From Thermoleophilia bacterium (lineage in GTDB: Bacteria > Actinomycetota > Thermoleophilia > BMS3ABIN01), in assembly GCA_020053595.1 (NCBI GenBank), contig JAGVMV010000028.1:1-64000 (forward strand): 64,000 nt of DNA, written 5' to 3'. Positions 34,548 to 43,420 of this stretch are shown piece by piece; position 1 is the stretch's first letter; every line of letters begins with the position of its first letter. The notes under the pieces were generated by a model that was given only the letters and a program-made list of their open reading frames with translations, was not told the DNA's origin and searched no databases. A program made the position numbers and the translations under genes.

Positions 34548-36125
34548 GTGACGTTCATTCGAAAAAATATTAATCAAATCACTATCCCAATTGGGATAGT
34601 GATTTGCGGTGCCTTACTACGACTGGTAAAACTTGGTGTACCTAGCGCATGGTACGATGAAATTTACACCATTCGCGTCAGCACCGCACCCTTAAGCTCG
34701 GTCATCCCCGAAGCCCTAGCCTCGCGCCATCCCCCCCTGTATTATTTGGCGCTGCATTTTTGGAGCAGGCTGGGATTAGGTGATGGCTGGATGCGGCTGC
34801 TCTCTGCGAGTGCGGGCATAGCCACCATTTATCTCGTTTACGCCATTGGGCGTAACCTCTTTTCAAGGCGCGTGGGCCTCTGGAGTGCTGCCCTGGCTGC
34901 TTTTTCACCTTTTCTTATCTGGTACTCCAGAGATGCCACTGATTACTCCTGGGCCATCGCCACAACCTCGGCTTCTTTTTATTTCTTAATCAAAGCAGCA
35001 AAAAAAGGCGGTTGGTCTTATTGGAGCCTGTATATTGCGGCGTCAGTTGCCGCTCTTTTTACTCATTACTACAACATTTTGTTTTTGCTGGCTGAGGTGC
35101 CTATGTTTTTTTTGATACAGAAACCAGCAAAAAGATGGCGACCTTGGCTCATTAGCGAAGCTGCATTGGGGATAGTTCTTTTGCCGTGGCTAATAATGCT
35201 TAATGAAGCCAAAGCATACGCACAAGGCAACCTCCCTCATCTCGTAGTTCCTCAGTTGAGGACCCTTTTGAATGGTATTGGCACCGCGCCTATTACATTT
35301 ATCAGAGGATATGCCGGACTGATGGGCAGAGGAGAAAGCGCTCTTTTTTTAAGCGGTACGCAGAAAATAATTCTCACTCTGGGCGTTCTTGCCGCCATGA
35401 TAATATTCATATTTACGCGAAGATTTGCAACCGGCGAAGTCCAACGCAATTTGTTGGCTTTGGCTGCTTTCACTTTTTTCGCTATTTCGCTGCCAGTGTT
35501 CTTACAAATGGCTCAAGGAGAACTGGTTGCAGGCAGATATTATGCCATAGCATCTCCAGCCTTCTTAATTTTGTTGGCCGCATTGATTAATTTGCTGCCA
35601 GTTAGGGTGAGTTGGGCTATCAGCGGCTTGGTTGTCCTATTGCTGCTTTTGTTTCTCAATATACAGCGTCAAGGAGCCAGCCAAGAAGATTGGCGTGGCA
35701 TCATGGCCACCATTACTTCCACCGCTAAGACTGATGATGAAATTTTGTGTTTTCCATTACATAACTGTATTGCTGCCCAAAACCATTATTATAACCCCGA
35801 AGATGCTCCATACCTACCCGTGAAAGGGGGTGTTGTGTCTGGTGACAAACCGCAAGATGTTTATTTAGTTCCTCCAGATTATGTTTGGATTGGATACAGA
35901 GGCAAATGGCCCGACGTAAGCAGAATTGACGATATGGAGGAGTTGGAGAGCCAACTTACTTTAATGATAAATAATTCAAAACGGTTATGGTTGGTTAGCG
36001 GAACTGGCAATTTAGGTAACTACCCCAAAGCAACGATCATTGAGCAAACGCTTTTAGGAGATTGGATCCTGGAACAAGAATGGAATTTCACACCCCTAAA
36101 TCTAAAGCTTTATGAGAGGAAATAA
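34548..36125 (+). CDS. GT39-type integral membrane glycosyltransferase
   Basis: A 525-residue polytopic protein of the PMT/ArnT class (GT-C fold), which uses a lipid-linked sugar outside the membrane. The first loop has the catalytic-type acidic pair in SAWYDEIYTIR, followed by SRHPPLYY. About ten transmembrane helices follow (for example FLILLAALINLLPVRVSWAI), then a soluble C-terminal domain. It starts with GTG without a clear ribosome site. A perfect 32-bp palindrome covers codons 10-20. The gene is less GC-rich than its neighbours. Confidence 0.85.
   Translation: MTFIRKNINQITIPIGIVICGALLRLVKLGVPSAWYDEIYTIRVSTAPLSSVIPEALASRHPPLYYLALHFWSRLGLGDGWMRLLSASAGIATIYLVYAIGRNLFSRRVGLWSAALAAFSPFLIWYSRDATDYSWAIATTSASFYFLIKAAKKGGWSYWSLYIAASVAALFTHYYNILFLLAEVPMFFLIQKPAKRWRPWLISEAALGIVLLPWLIMLNEAKAYAQGNLPHLVVPQLRTLLNGIGTAPITFIRGYAGLMGRGESALFLSGTQKIILTLGVLAAMIIFIFTRRFATGEVQRNLLALAAFTFFAISLPVFLQMAQGELVAGRYYAIASPAFLILLAALINLLPVRVSWAISGLVVLLLLLFLNIQRQGASQEDWRGIMATITSTAKTDDEILCFPLHNCIAAQNHYYNPEDAPYLPVKGGVVSGDKPQDVYLVPPDYVWIGYRGKWPDVSRIDDMEELESQLTLMINNSKRLWLVSGTGNLGNYPKATIIEQTLLGDWILEQEWNFTPLNLKLYERK
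34575..34606. repeat. 32-bp perfect palindrome in the coding region
   Basis: CAAATCACTATCCCAA followed by its exact reverse complement, with no spacer, inside codons 10-20 of the GT39 gene. In RNA it folds to a 14-bp hairpin just after the start codon. Confidence 0.9.
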
Positions 36126-36210
36126 CTGATCACGACCTGAAGTTAGTCAGCTCCATTAGGTCATGACGCTTGGAGTTACTGATCTGGTCCGCATTTTCTG
36201 GACAATTTCT

Positions 36211-37461
36211 TTAGGGCACCTCTAACAATTCAGTATTTTAATCAACAGCAGAGATGAGATAACAAAGTTTGGTTTACTGTTCCCTCTGTTTTTGTTTTTT
36301 CCTTGCCGGCCGCCCTCTTTGCGCCTTCCGAGCTCTGATTAAGCCGTTTTTAGGCGCAGCAGTTGCGTATATCTGCACATGTTGTACGCCAGATTCCGCA
36401 TGCCGATCTTGTAGTTGGCCCGCGCCAGGCCCACGCACCGGATCAGCTTGCCGCCCATACTGCCAGCCTGAAAGCCAAAGACGTGCTCCACTCGCGCCCT
36501 TACCTTTGATCGTTTCTGGTTTACCCTTTGCCTGGCTTCGCTTAATGGATGATCACGGTAGCCTTTGTAGTTGATCTGGTTATCGTAGCCGCCCTTGAGC
36601 TTGTCGCTGATCTCCTTTGAGCGATAAGCGCTGTCGGCCCAAAGCGCCCGACGGCTGTTATCTTCGTCCAGAAGTGCCTCCAACACCTGGCTGTCATGGG
36701 TGGAGGCGGGTGTCACCGTCCATTTGCGCACCAGCTTGTATTTCACGTCCGTGTTTATGTGGTTCTTGTAGCCGTAGTAATTGATACCGCCTTTTCTGGT
36801 CCAGCGGGCGTCGGTGTCTTTCTGGCTAAGTTTGTGGGGCTGGCTTTGCCAGTCATCGGGAACCTCACCGTTTTTGATGGTCTGGTTTTCCTGCCTGGTG
36901 TTGCGCTGCCGGGGCACTTCGACGAAGCTGGCGTCCACGATCTGGCCCTTTCTGGCCGTGTAGCCTTTCCCCGCCAGAAACTGGTCAAAGCGGGCAAAGA
37001 GCTTTTCGGTGACCTTCTTCTCCGCCCGCGTGTCTTTAAACAGCCAGATGGTTTTTTCATCGGGCACCCGGTCTCCCAGGCCCAAGCCCAAAAAGCGCAT
37101 AAAAGAGAGGCGGTCGCGGATCATGAACTCCATCTGCGCGTCGGAGAGGTTGTAGAGGCTTTCCAGCACCATCACCTTGAACATCAGCACTGGGTCAAAG
37201 GCCTTGCGCCCAGCGCTGCTTTTGCGGGGCTTTTTCAGGGCTTTCCTTAAAGTGGGCCGGAAACTCTCCCAGGGAATCTCTGTAGCCAGCACTTCCAGCG
37301 GATCGCCGCACCTGCTCAGTGACTCGTAGCGCTCGTCCAGATCGAAAAACCCCGGCTGACCCATTATTACCTCCCGCTTATACATTGATAACGTGCTGCA
37401 CTGTATCATATTTATGCTATGTTATCAACCTTAAAAGGCGCTATTTTTAGAGGTGCCCTTA
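36211..37461. mobile_element. IS5-family insertion sequence, intact
   Basis: The element spans 36214-37458 (1,245 bp). It is bounded by 12-bp perfect inverted repeats, GGGCACCTCTAA (36214-36225) and TTAGAGGTGCCC (37447-37458). The 3-bp target duplication TTA flanks it on both sides (36211-36213 and 37459-37461). It contains one transposase gene on the minus strand. Intact ends, duplication and open frame point to recent movement. It landed between the GT39 gene and tRNA-Lys without breaking a gene. Confidence 0.9.
36339..37364 (-). CDS. IS5-family DDE transposase
   Basis: A 341-residue transposase starting at the ATG at 37364, which has GGGAGG 6 bases upstream; the frame extends 15 codons further without one. 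It has an IS5-type N-terminal domain (DPVLMFKVMVLESLYNLSDAQ), the first Asp in GQIVDASFVE, the second in LWADSAYRS, and the Glu in RARVEHVFG, making the DDE triad. It cuts and joins the element ends. The open frame is uninterrupted, so it may be active. Confidence 0.93.
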   Translation of the reverse strand: MGQPGFFDLDERYESLSRCGDPLEVLATEIPWESFRPTLRKALKKPRKSSAGRKAFDPVLMFKVMVLESLYNLSDAQMEFMIRDRLSFMRFLGLGLGDRVPDEKTIWLFKDTRAEKKVTEKLFARFDQFLAGKGYTARKGQIVDASFVEVPRQRNTRQENQTIKNGEVPDDWQSQPHKLSQKDTDARWTRKGGINYYGYKNHINTDVKYKLVRKWTVTPASTHDSQVLEALLDEDNSRRALWADSAYRSKEISDKLKGGYDNQINYKGYRDHPLSEARQRVNQKRSKVRARVEHVFGFQAGSMGGKLIRCVGLARANYKIGMRNLAYNMCRYTQLLRLKTA

Positions 37462-37591
37462 AGAGTGTTTTTAATGTGGCTGGCGGAGCAGGTCGCTTAA
37501 AAAAGTGTCCGAAATTGTCGGACCAGATTAATCTTGGGCGGACATTAGCAGTTTTGCTTCCGGTTGCTGTAAAAGTTGATGTCAATTCAAG

Positions 37592-37621
37592 AAAAAGGCC
37601 GCTTGCTCAGGCGGTCTTTTT
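37592..37621. terminator. terminator downstream of tRNA-Lys
   Basis: AGGCCGC and GCGGTCT form a stem around TTGCTCAG with A5 on the left and T6 on the right, so it can work in both directions. It lies 34 bases after the 3' end of the minus-strand tRNA. Confidence 0.65.
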
Positions 37622-37654
37622 TCGTGGTATCTTGACGTTTGCAGGCTTTTAAAG

Positions 37655-37730
<76 letters not shown>

Positions 37731-37848
37731 ACATCTACGAACTACGGCCGGGATCATCCGGCCGAGGAAATAGTCTAGCATACCCCGTCGTGGGGTTGAA
37801 ATCGGGTCGCCGCGGGGAAGCGCAGAGTTATCTGGCGCCAGGTACGGG

Positions 37849-38847
37849 CTAGATGGACACCCAAAGAGCATAGGTAACGAAAGCGGTGTACCAGACTCCG
37901 CCAAGCAGCAGCATCCACCAGGCGAGGGTGTGTTTCAGTTTCATCCACAGGTAGAGCAGGGAGCCAGAGCCCAGCGCGAAGCCGGCGCTCAACAGGGAAA
38001 TGGTGTCAAGTTGCCAGTCGGTCAGCAACAACCCCACGGAAACCGGGAATGTGCTCTGGAAAACCAGGGCGCCGGTGATGTTGCCAAGAGCAAGGGTGTC
38101 CTTGCGCGAGCGGATCCAGAGGACGCTGTTGAATTTTTCCGGCAGTTCCGTGGCAACCGGTGTGATCAGCATGGAGATAACCAGGGCTGGCAGGCCGAGG
38201 TAGCTGGAGATCGAGTCGACGGCGGTTATGAAGAAGTGGGCGCCGACTACAATGGCGGCCAGCGATAGCGCTATCTGTAACAGTATCCAGCGCAGTCTGG
38301 GAAAGTTCGGCGGATGAGACCTTGCCAGGTAGAGTGGGCGGGTGTGGCCATCGAGGTCGCCCTCGGTCCTCAGTGTGATGTAGACATATATGCCATAGCC
38401 GATCAGGAGAAATCCAACCAGGATGTAGTGGAGAGGCCTGATGTGTATCACCCCGGCGACTACGGCTGCCAGGTAGAAGATGAGGAAAAAGCCGAGATCC
38501 CGCCCGATGATGCGGTGGTTGACCTGCGGATTTATATCGCGTCCGTTTATTTTGCTGAAGATGACCAGGGCGGCGCCGGTGACGAACATGGCCAGGGTTG
38601 AGAGCATGAATGGCGCGCCGAGGATTGCTCCGGTGCCGATCGCCTTTGAACTCTCACCGGAGGCGAAGACAATGGCCACAAGTGGAATAAGTGTTTCCGG
38701 CAAGGCAGTGCCGACCGCGGCCAGAACGCTGCCTACCGCGCCTTCACCGAGACCGTGTTTCTTGCCGAACCATTCGATGCCGTTGGTAAAGACCTCACAG
38801 CCAGTGAGGATGATGGTGAGGCTGATTACCAGAAGGAATATGGTCAA
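37849..38847 (-). CDS. Na+/Ca2+ exchanger-family antiporter
   Basis: A 332-residue membrane protein of the CaCA superfamily with about ten transmembrane helices and two inverted halves. The alpha-repeats are visible as GTALPETLIPL (helices 2-3) and ATELPEKFNSVLW (second half), each with the conserved P-E ion-binding pair. It exchanges cations such as Ca2+ for Na+ or H+ across the cytoplasmic membrane. It lies 27 bases downstream of the DUF1015 gene on the same strand and may be cotranscribed with it. Confidence 0.9.
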   Translation of the reverse strand: MTIFLLVISLTIILTGCEVFTNGIEWFGKKHGLGEGAVGSVLAAVGTALPETLIPLVAIVFASGESSKAIGTGAILGAPFMLSTLAMFVTGAALVIFSKINGRDINPQVNHRIIGRDLGFFLIFYLAAVVAGVIHIRPLHYILVGFLLIGYGIYVYITLRTEGDLDGHTRPLYLARSHPPNFPRLRWILLQIALSLAAIVVGAHFFITAVDSISSYLGLPALVISMLITPVATELPEKFNSVLWIRSRKDTLALGNITGALVFQSTFPVSVGLLLTDWQLDTISLLSAGFALGSGSLLYLWMKLKHTLAWWMLLLGGVWYTAFVTYALWVSI

Positions 38848-38874
38848 GAATCATCCTCTTCCAGGTTTCTGTTC

Positions 38875-40236
38875 TTAGTAATCAAAACTCCGGAAGACCA
38901 GCCCGGTGACCGGTTTTGGGTAGAAGTAGGTGGACTTCTGAGGCATTTTTTCACCGTTGTCGGCGACCGACCTGATTTCTTCCATGCTGGTCGCGTTGAC
39001 CATAAAGACGGCATCCAGACCGGGCGTGTCCAGCTCGCCCAGGGCTTTCTCGGTGCGTTCCACGAAACGGACCTTTGCCGACTGGTTGGGACCGTCCTGA
39101 CTAATTCCCAGGATTTCGCCCAGGATTAGGCGGTCGAGGACGGCTGTATCCAGCGAACGGAAGGACGCCGACCTGCCAGTCTCCCCAGCGTCAATCATCG
39201 GGCGGGTTTCCCTGCCTGTCAGCAGGTGGTAGCTGTCCTGGCCGGGCAGGTACATTCCGAAAACATTGTGGCCGTCGCTGGATTCAGCCAAGGCGTTCAG
39301 CATTTTTTTCTGTCGTTCAGCCGCCGACCCCGTAATCTCAACCACCTGGAATTTTTCCGAAAGTGAAGCTTCCAGTTTGTCCATCGTTTCAGTTTTTATC
39401 CCCGATACAAAGCGGTGTATCGGGAGTATGGACTGGCCGGTGTTTTCCATGTCCGAGAGGTAGACCATCAGGAAATCATAGGGTTTTTCGGGGCCTGGAC
39501 CGTCTTCGGCGCGCCGTGCGTCACGATAGGCGAGGGCGGTTTCATAGCGATGGTGGCCGTCGGCGATCAGCAGGGTTTTGTTCGAAAGCATTTCACTGAT
39601 CGAGCTGGTTGCGGCCGGGTCGTCCACAACCCAGAGAGAATGGACTGTGTCTGCTTCATCTTTAATGCGGATATCAGGTTCTTCCGCGCTGGCTTTCATG
39701 AGTGATTTAATTACTGTCTGGCCGGGATCGGCATACAGGCAAAAGATCGCACTGAGGTTGGCCCCGGTCGCCTGCATCAGGCGCAGCCGGTCCTCCTTGG
39801 GGCCGGAGGCGGTTTCCTCATGGGGCAATACCACGCCTTCGGAAAAATCGGCCAGCCGGATCAGGGCGATAAACCCGTCACGGGTGGCGGTTGTGCCGTC
39901 GCCCAACCGGAATTCCTCACGGCAAAGGTAAAAGGCAGGAACCGGATCGGGAGTAAGAATCTTCCCGGTTTGCCATTCGCTGAAAGTTTCGGCGGCGCGG
40001 GTATAACGGTTGTTTTGATTATCGTCACCGGGAAGCTCGAGCCCGTAATCGAGGTGGATCGCGTTATGGGAGTGCTTGCCGTGGTAGCTCTGCTGCTCGA
40101 CCGGGCTGATGATGTCATACGGAGGCGAGATCACGAGGGATAAATCCGGCACTTTCCGCCGGTTATAGCGAATCCCTCGGAATGGAACGACGTCGGCCAA
40201 CCCGGTCACTCGATTATGGGAGACTGCGGAGGGCAA
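38875..40236 (-). CDS. DUF1015 family protein
   Basis: A 453-residue cytoplasmic protein of the DUF1015 family. The family start pattern is ADVVPFRGIRYN, then SLVISPPYDIIS; later LIADGHHRYETALAYRD is the most conserved block. Start choice is open: the frame opens at a TTG at 40236, while a TTG at 40200 is where the family alignment begins; neither has a clear ribosome site. Its function is not established; family members are often near serine or phosphoglycerate metabolism genes, which are not seen here. Confidence 0.88.
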   Translation of the reverse strand: MPSAVSHNRVTGLADVVPFRGIRYNRRKVPDLSLVISPPYDIISPVEQQSYHGKHSHNAIHLDYGLELPGDDNQNNRYTRAAETFSEWQTGKILTPDPVPAFYLCREEFRLGDGTTATRDGFIALIRLADFSEGVVLPHEETASGPKEDRLRLMQATGANLSAIFCLYADPGQTVIKSLMKASAEEPDIRIKDEADTVHSLWVVDDPAATSSISEMLSNKTLLIADGHHRYETALAYRDARRAEDGPGPEKPYDFLMVYLSDMENTGQSILPIHRFVSGIKTETMDKLEASLSEKFQVVEITGSAAERQKKMLNALAESSDGHNVFGMYLPGQDSYHLLTGRETRPMIDAGETGRSASFRSLDTAVLDRLILGEILGISQDGPNQSAKVRFVERTEKALGELDTPGLDAVFMVNATSMEEIRSVADNGEKMPQKSTYFYPKPVTGLVFRSFDY

Positions 40237-40295
40237 CTTGTTTCAGTTTGCTGCTATTGTTAGAGTTCAAAAATCACCAAGATCAGGAGTCGACC

Positions 40296-41591
40296 ATCAG
40301 AATTTTACTGGTTCAACCCTATCATAAGTCCAACGTAAAGACCCGCGGCAGGATTTATATGAGCCAGCTGACCTTACCCCTGATGGCTGCGTTGACGCCG
40401 GCGAAACACGAAATCACGGTCATTGATGAGAACGTGGAGCCGATCGACTTTGAACCCGATTACGACCTGGTTTCGATAACAGCGCTGACCCCCACGGCGC
40501 CGCGTGCTTACGAAATCGCCGACGAGTTCCGGCGACGCGGAAAGATGGTAGTGCTGGGCGGTGTGCATCCTTCACTGATGGCCGACGAGGCCGCCGTACA
40601 CGCGGATTCCGTGGTCATTGGTGAGTCCGAGGAGACCTGGCCGCTGCTGTTGGCGGACCTGGAGAACGGCAGACTGAAACCTCGCTATGCCTCCGATCAC
40701 AAGCCGGATCTGGCCGGACTGCCATTTCCCCGTCGGGACCTGATGAAAGAGGATGCCTACCTCAATATCCCCAAGGTCGAGACCTCCCGGGGCTGCCCGT
40801 TCAGGTGTTCGTTCTGTTCCACGACGGTTTTTTACGGTCCACGCATGCGCTTCCGGCCGGTGGAGGAAGTAGTCGCCGAGGTGAAGGCCGCCACCCACCG
40901 CTTCGTCTTTTTTACCGACAACAACATTACCGCCAACAAGGGTTATGCCAAGCGTCTGTTCAAGGCGCTGGAACCGCTGGGCGTGCACTGGCTGAGCCAG
41001 GGGTCGGTCGACATGGCCGACGACGGCGAGCTCATGGATCTGGCGCAGAAAAGCGGCTGTGTCGGCATGCTCGTCGGTTTTGAGTCGCTTTCCGATGAAA
41101 ACATCGCCGAGATGGGCAAAAAAGCGTCCAACCGGGTTGAGGAATACGAGGAAAAGATTCGCGTATTCCACAAGCACCGGATCGGGTTGATCGGATGTTT
41201 CGTTTTCGGCTTCGACGGCGACGATCAGAGTGTTTTCAGGAAAACGGTCAAATTTATCAAGCGCAATAACATCGATTGCCCGCAGCTTACCGTGCTGACG
41301 CCGTTCCCCGGGACCTCACTGCGGACTGAGCTCGCGGCGCAGAACCGCATCATCCATTCACAGTGGGAGAAGTATGACGTCGGCAATGTCACTTTCATCC
41401 CCAGGAAAATGAAGCCGGAGGAGCTGCAGGCCGGTTATAACTGGGCCTGTGAGAAAGTATATTCGCGGTTGGCGATCATCATGCGGGGGATACGCTCGCT
41501 CGCCTACATGAAGAGCCCGTACCGTTCTCTCGTCTTCACCGGCAATACAGGTGTTTATCGCAAGCTTTACCAGGTAAGCCAGCAGGATTGA
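40296..41591 (+). CDS. B12-binding radical SAM protein, possible AUC start
   Basis: A protein of about 431 residues with an N-terminal cobalamin-binding domain (ILLVQPYHK, VITALTP, VLGGVHPSL) and a radical SAM domain with the 4Fe-4S motif SRGCPFRCSFC. Such enzymes do methylations or other radical modifications of lipids, antibiotics or RNA. AGGAG (40285-40289) sits 6 bases before an ATC codon exactly where family members begin with ATG-CGN-ATT; the open frame extends to 40182 but overlaps the divergent gene. A methyltransferase gene follows 16 bases after its stop. Confidence 0.85.
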   Translation: MRILLVQPYHKSNVKTRGRIYMSQLTLPLMAALTPAKHEITVIDENVEPIDFEPDYDLVSITALTPTAPRAYEIADEFRRRGKMVVLGGVHPSLMADEAAVHADSVVIGESEETWPLLLADLENGRLKPRYASDHKPDLAGLPFPRRDLMKEDAYLNIPKVETSRGCPFRCSFCSTTVFYGPRMRFRPVEEVVAEVKAATHRFVFFTDNNITANKGYAKRLFKALEPLGVHWLSQGSVDMADDGELMDLAQKSGCVGMLVGFESLSDENIAEMGKKASNRVEEYEEKIRVFHKHRIGLIGCFVFGFDGDDQSVFRKTVKFIKRNNIDCPQLTVLTPFPGTSLRTELAAQNRIIHSQWEKYDVGNVTFIPRKMKPEELQAGYNWACEKVYSRLAIIMRGIRSLAYMKSPYRSLVFTGNTGVYRKLYQVSQQD

Positions 41592-41607
41592 CCAGGAGTT
41601 TGTCTTG

Positions 41608-42315
41608 ATGGCCAGATCTTCCCCGCCGGGGAAATCAACAGAAATGCCTGGCGCCACTGGAGAACACGGCAGCGGAGAAACCTCCGGATATTATCGTGAC
41701 GAATTCAGTCGGCTGGCGCATTTGTATGACTTTGCCTTGCGTAATGCGTTCAGATGGATCGGCGGCGAGATCGGCTTTCGTTGCGGCATTGTGGAGGCGG
41801 CCGACGTGCGGCCCGGCCAGAAAGTGCTCGACGTGGCTTGTGGAACGGGAACCCTGCTGACCCTGCTGGCTGCCTGCACCGGTCCGGATGGCCGGGCCGT
41901 GGGCGTCGATATGTCTGAGCAGATGCTCGAGGTGGGCCGCCGCAAGGTAAAGTTGAAGCAGGTGGAGTTCATCAGGGCCAACGCCGAACACCTTCCTTTT
42001 GAAGATCAATCCTTCGATCGTGTAACGGCGTCCCTGGCAATTCACGAGATGAACCGGCCTGGCAGAAGGAACGCCCTGGCGGAGATGCGGCGTCTGCTCA
42101 AGCCAGGAGGTCTGGTGGTGATCGCTGATTTGCGCAGGCCGGATACTTTTATTAACAAGCTGGGGATGAAGGTTGTGCGTCTGGCCGAGACTGATACTCT
42201 GACTGATATGTGGTCGGTCGGCCTTTACGGAGAGATGGCGCTGGCGGGTCTGAACGACCTGCGGCGGCAGATAGCGGGCCGGGGATTTTTTGAGATGCTC
42301 GTGGGGCGGAAATGA
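41608..42315 (+). CDS. class I SAM-dependent methyltransferase, UbiE-like
   Basis: A protein of about 235 residues; AGGAG lies 10 bases before the ATG at 41608 and 7 before a TTG at 41605. The AdoMet-binding motif is VLDVACGTGTLL, followed by VGVDMSEQMLEVGRR and the post-motif DQSFDRVTASLAIHEM. It methylates an unknown small molecule, perhaps a quinone or lipid. It is probably cotranscribed with the radical SAM gene upstream. Confidence 0.88.
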   Translation: MARSSPPGKSTEMPGATGEHGSGETSGYYRDEFSRLAHLYDFALRNAFRWIGGEIGFRCGIVEAADVRPGQKVLDVACGTGTLLTLLAACTGPDGRAVGVDMSEQMLEVGRRKVKLKQVEFIRANAEHLPFEDQSFDRVTASLAIHEMNRPGRRNALAEMRRLLKPGGLVVIADLRRPDTFINKLGMKVVRLAETDTLTDMWSVGLYGEMALAGLNDLRRQIAGRGFFEMLVGRK

Positions 42316-42385
42316 AGGGCTAACGGCAAGGACCGGCAGCTTGTGGGTGCCTTGTTGTCACGTGTCAGACATCAGGTCAGGTGAT

Positions 42386-43207
42386 TCAGCCTTTGAGTTT
42401 CAGGGCTGTTTTGTAGAGGCGCTTTTGGGATATGCTGGTAGCAAGGGAAAGCAGCTCTGCTGCCCGGCGGGGGGATATACCTTCATCCAGCATTTCCGAC
42501 AGGGCTTTTTCCAAACCGTCGCTTTCGGATGACCGAGGCGCCGCAGCTTCAGCTCCGTCGAACACCAGCACGATCTCTCCCTTGACCTTTTCCGGCAAGG
42601 TCGCCAACAGCTCAGCCGCGGTTCCCCGGGTTATCTCCTCGAATTTTTTTGTGAGTTCGCGGCAGATCGCCAGGTGTCTTTCTCCGAGAATGGTGGTTGC
42701 CGCCGACAGGGTTTTTTTCAGGCGGTGGGGGGATTCGTAGGCGACACAGGTTCGCTGCATGAGGGCGATGGCGGCCAGGGCTTTGTCGAGATCGCCCTTC
42801 TTTCTGGGCAAATATCCGATGAAGACGAAAGAGTCGGTAGCGAAACCAGAGGCTACCAGCGCCGTATCGACGGCAGAGGGGCCGGGCAGGATTTCAACCG
42901 GCAGATCCTCCTTGAGAGCGGCCTGGATCAAGCGGAAACCGGGATCGCAGATACCCGGCATGCCGGCGTCTGATACCAGTGCGATATTCATGCCAGCGCG
43001 CAGTTTTTCCAGAATATCCGGCAGGCGGCGCAGCTCGTTGTGCTCGTAGAAACTTACCAGAGGTTTGCTGATGCTGTAATGAGAGAGAAGCTTGCGGGTT
43101 CGCCGGGTGTCCTCGGCGGCGATCAGATCCGCTTCCTTCAGGGCTTCCAGCACCCTCAGGGTGATATCGCCGAGGTTGCCGATGGGCGTTGGGCAGACAC
43201 GGAGCAA
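42386..43207 (-). CDS. rsmI: 16S rRNA (cytidine-1402-2'-O)-methyltransferase
   Basis: A 273-residue enzyme that methylates the ribose of C1402 in the decoding centre of 16S rRNA. The sequence CPTPIGNLGDITLRV, then AAEDTRRTRKLL and SDAGMPGICDPG are RsmI hallmarks, with LPGPSAVDTALVASG later. The start is TTG, immediately after the stop of the ferredoxin gene. The C-terminal 50 residues are the usual helical tail. It forms a likely operon with the ferredoxin and DUF362 genes. Confidence 0.95.
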   Translation of the reverse strand: MLRVCPTPIGNLGDITLRVLEALKEADLIAAEDTRRTRKLLSHYSISKPLVSFYEHNELRRLPDILEKLRAGMNIALVSDAGMPGICDPGFRLIQAALKEDLPVEILPGPSAVDTALVASGFATDSFVFIGYLPRKKGDLDKALAAIALMQRTCVAYESPHRLKKTLSAATTILGERHLAICRELTKKFEEITRGTAAELLATLPEKVKGEIVLVFDGAEAAAPRSSESDGLEKALSEMLDEGISPRRAAELLSLATSISQKRLYKTALKLKG

Positions 43208-43381
43208 TTAATTACTTTCGCTGATCGATTCGTTGGGACAGACTTCGGCGCAGGCGCCACAGTCCGTGCATAACTCGGGGTCGATCACGTAGATGTCGTC
43301 CCCTTCAGTAATAACATCCGCGGGGCACTCGTCCTTGCAGACCCCGCAGGCGAGACATTCATCGGAAATCTCAAAAGCCAT
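43208..43381 (-). CDS. 2[4Fe-4S] ferredoxin
   Basis: A 57-residue electron carrier. Two CxxCxxCxxxC-P motifs bind two 4Fe-4S clusters: CLACGVCKDECP and CTDCGACAEVCP. The start at 43381 has GGGAGGTGA 7 bases upstream; six further codons upstream lack one. The stop touches the rsmI start. It sits just downstream of the DUF362 iron-sulphur protein gene, and the two may exchange electrons. Confidence 0.93.
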   Translation of the reverse strand: MAFEISDECLACGVCKDECPADVITEGDDIYVIDPELCTDCGACAEVCPNESISESN

Positions 43382-43420
43382 CGCTTCACCTCCCGGCACA
43401 CAAGATAACAGTCCTTTTCT

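Noticed and set aside
36696-37250. 184-codon + strand frame within the insertion sequence
   Set aside because: It lies opposite the transposase gene and shows no recognisable motif.
37506-37522. GTCCG/CGGAC hairpin right of the insertion sequence
   Set aside because: Only 5 bp and no T-run; not convincing as a terminator or operator.
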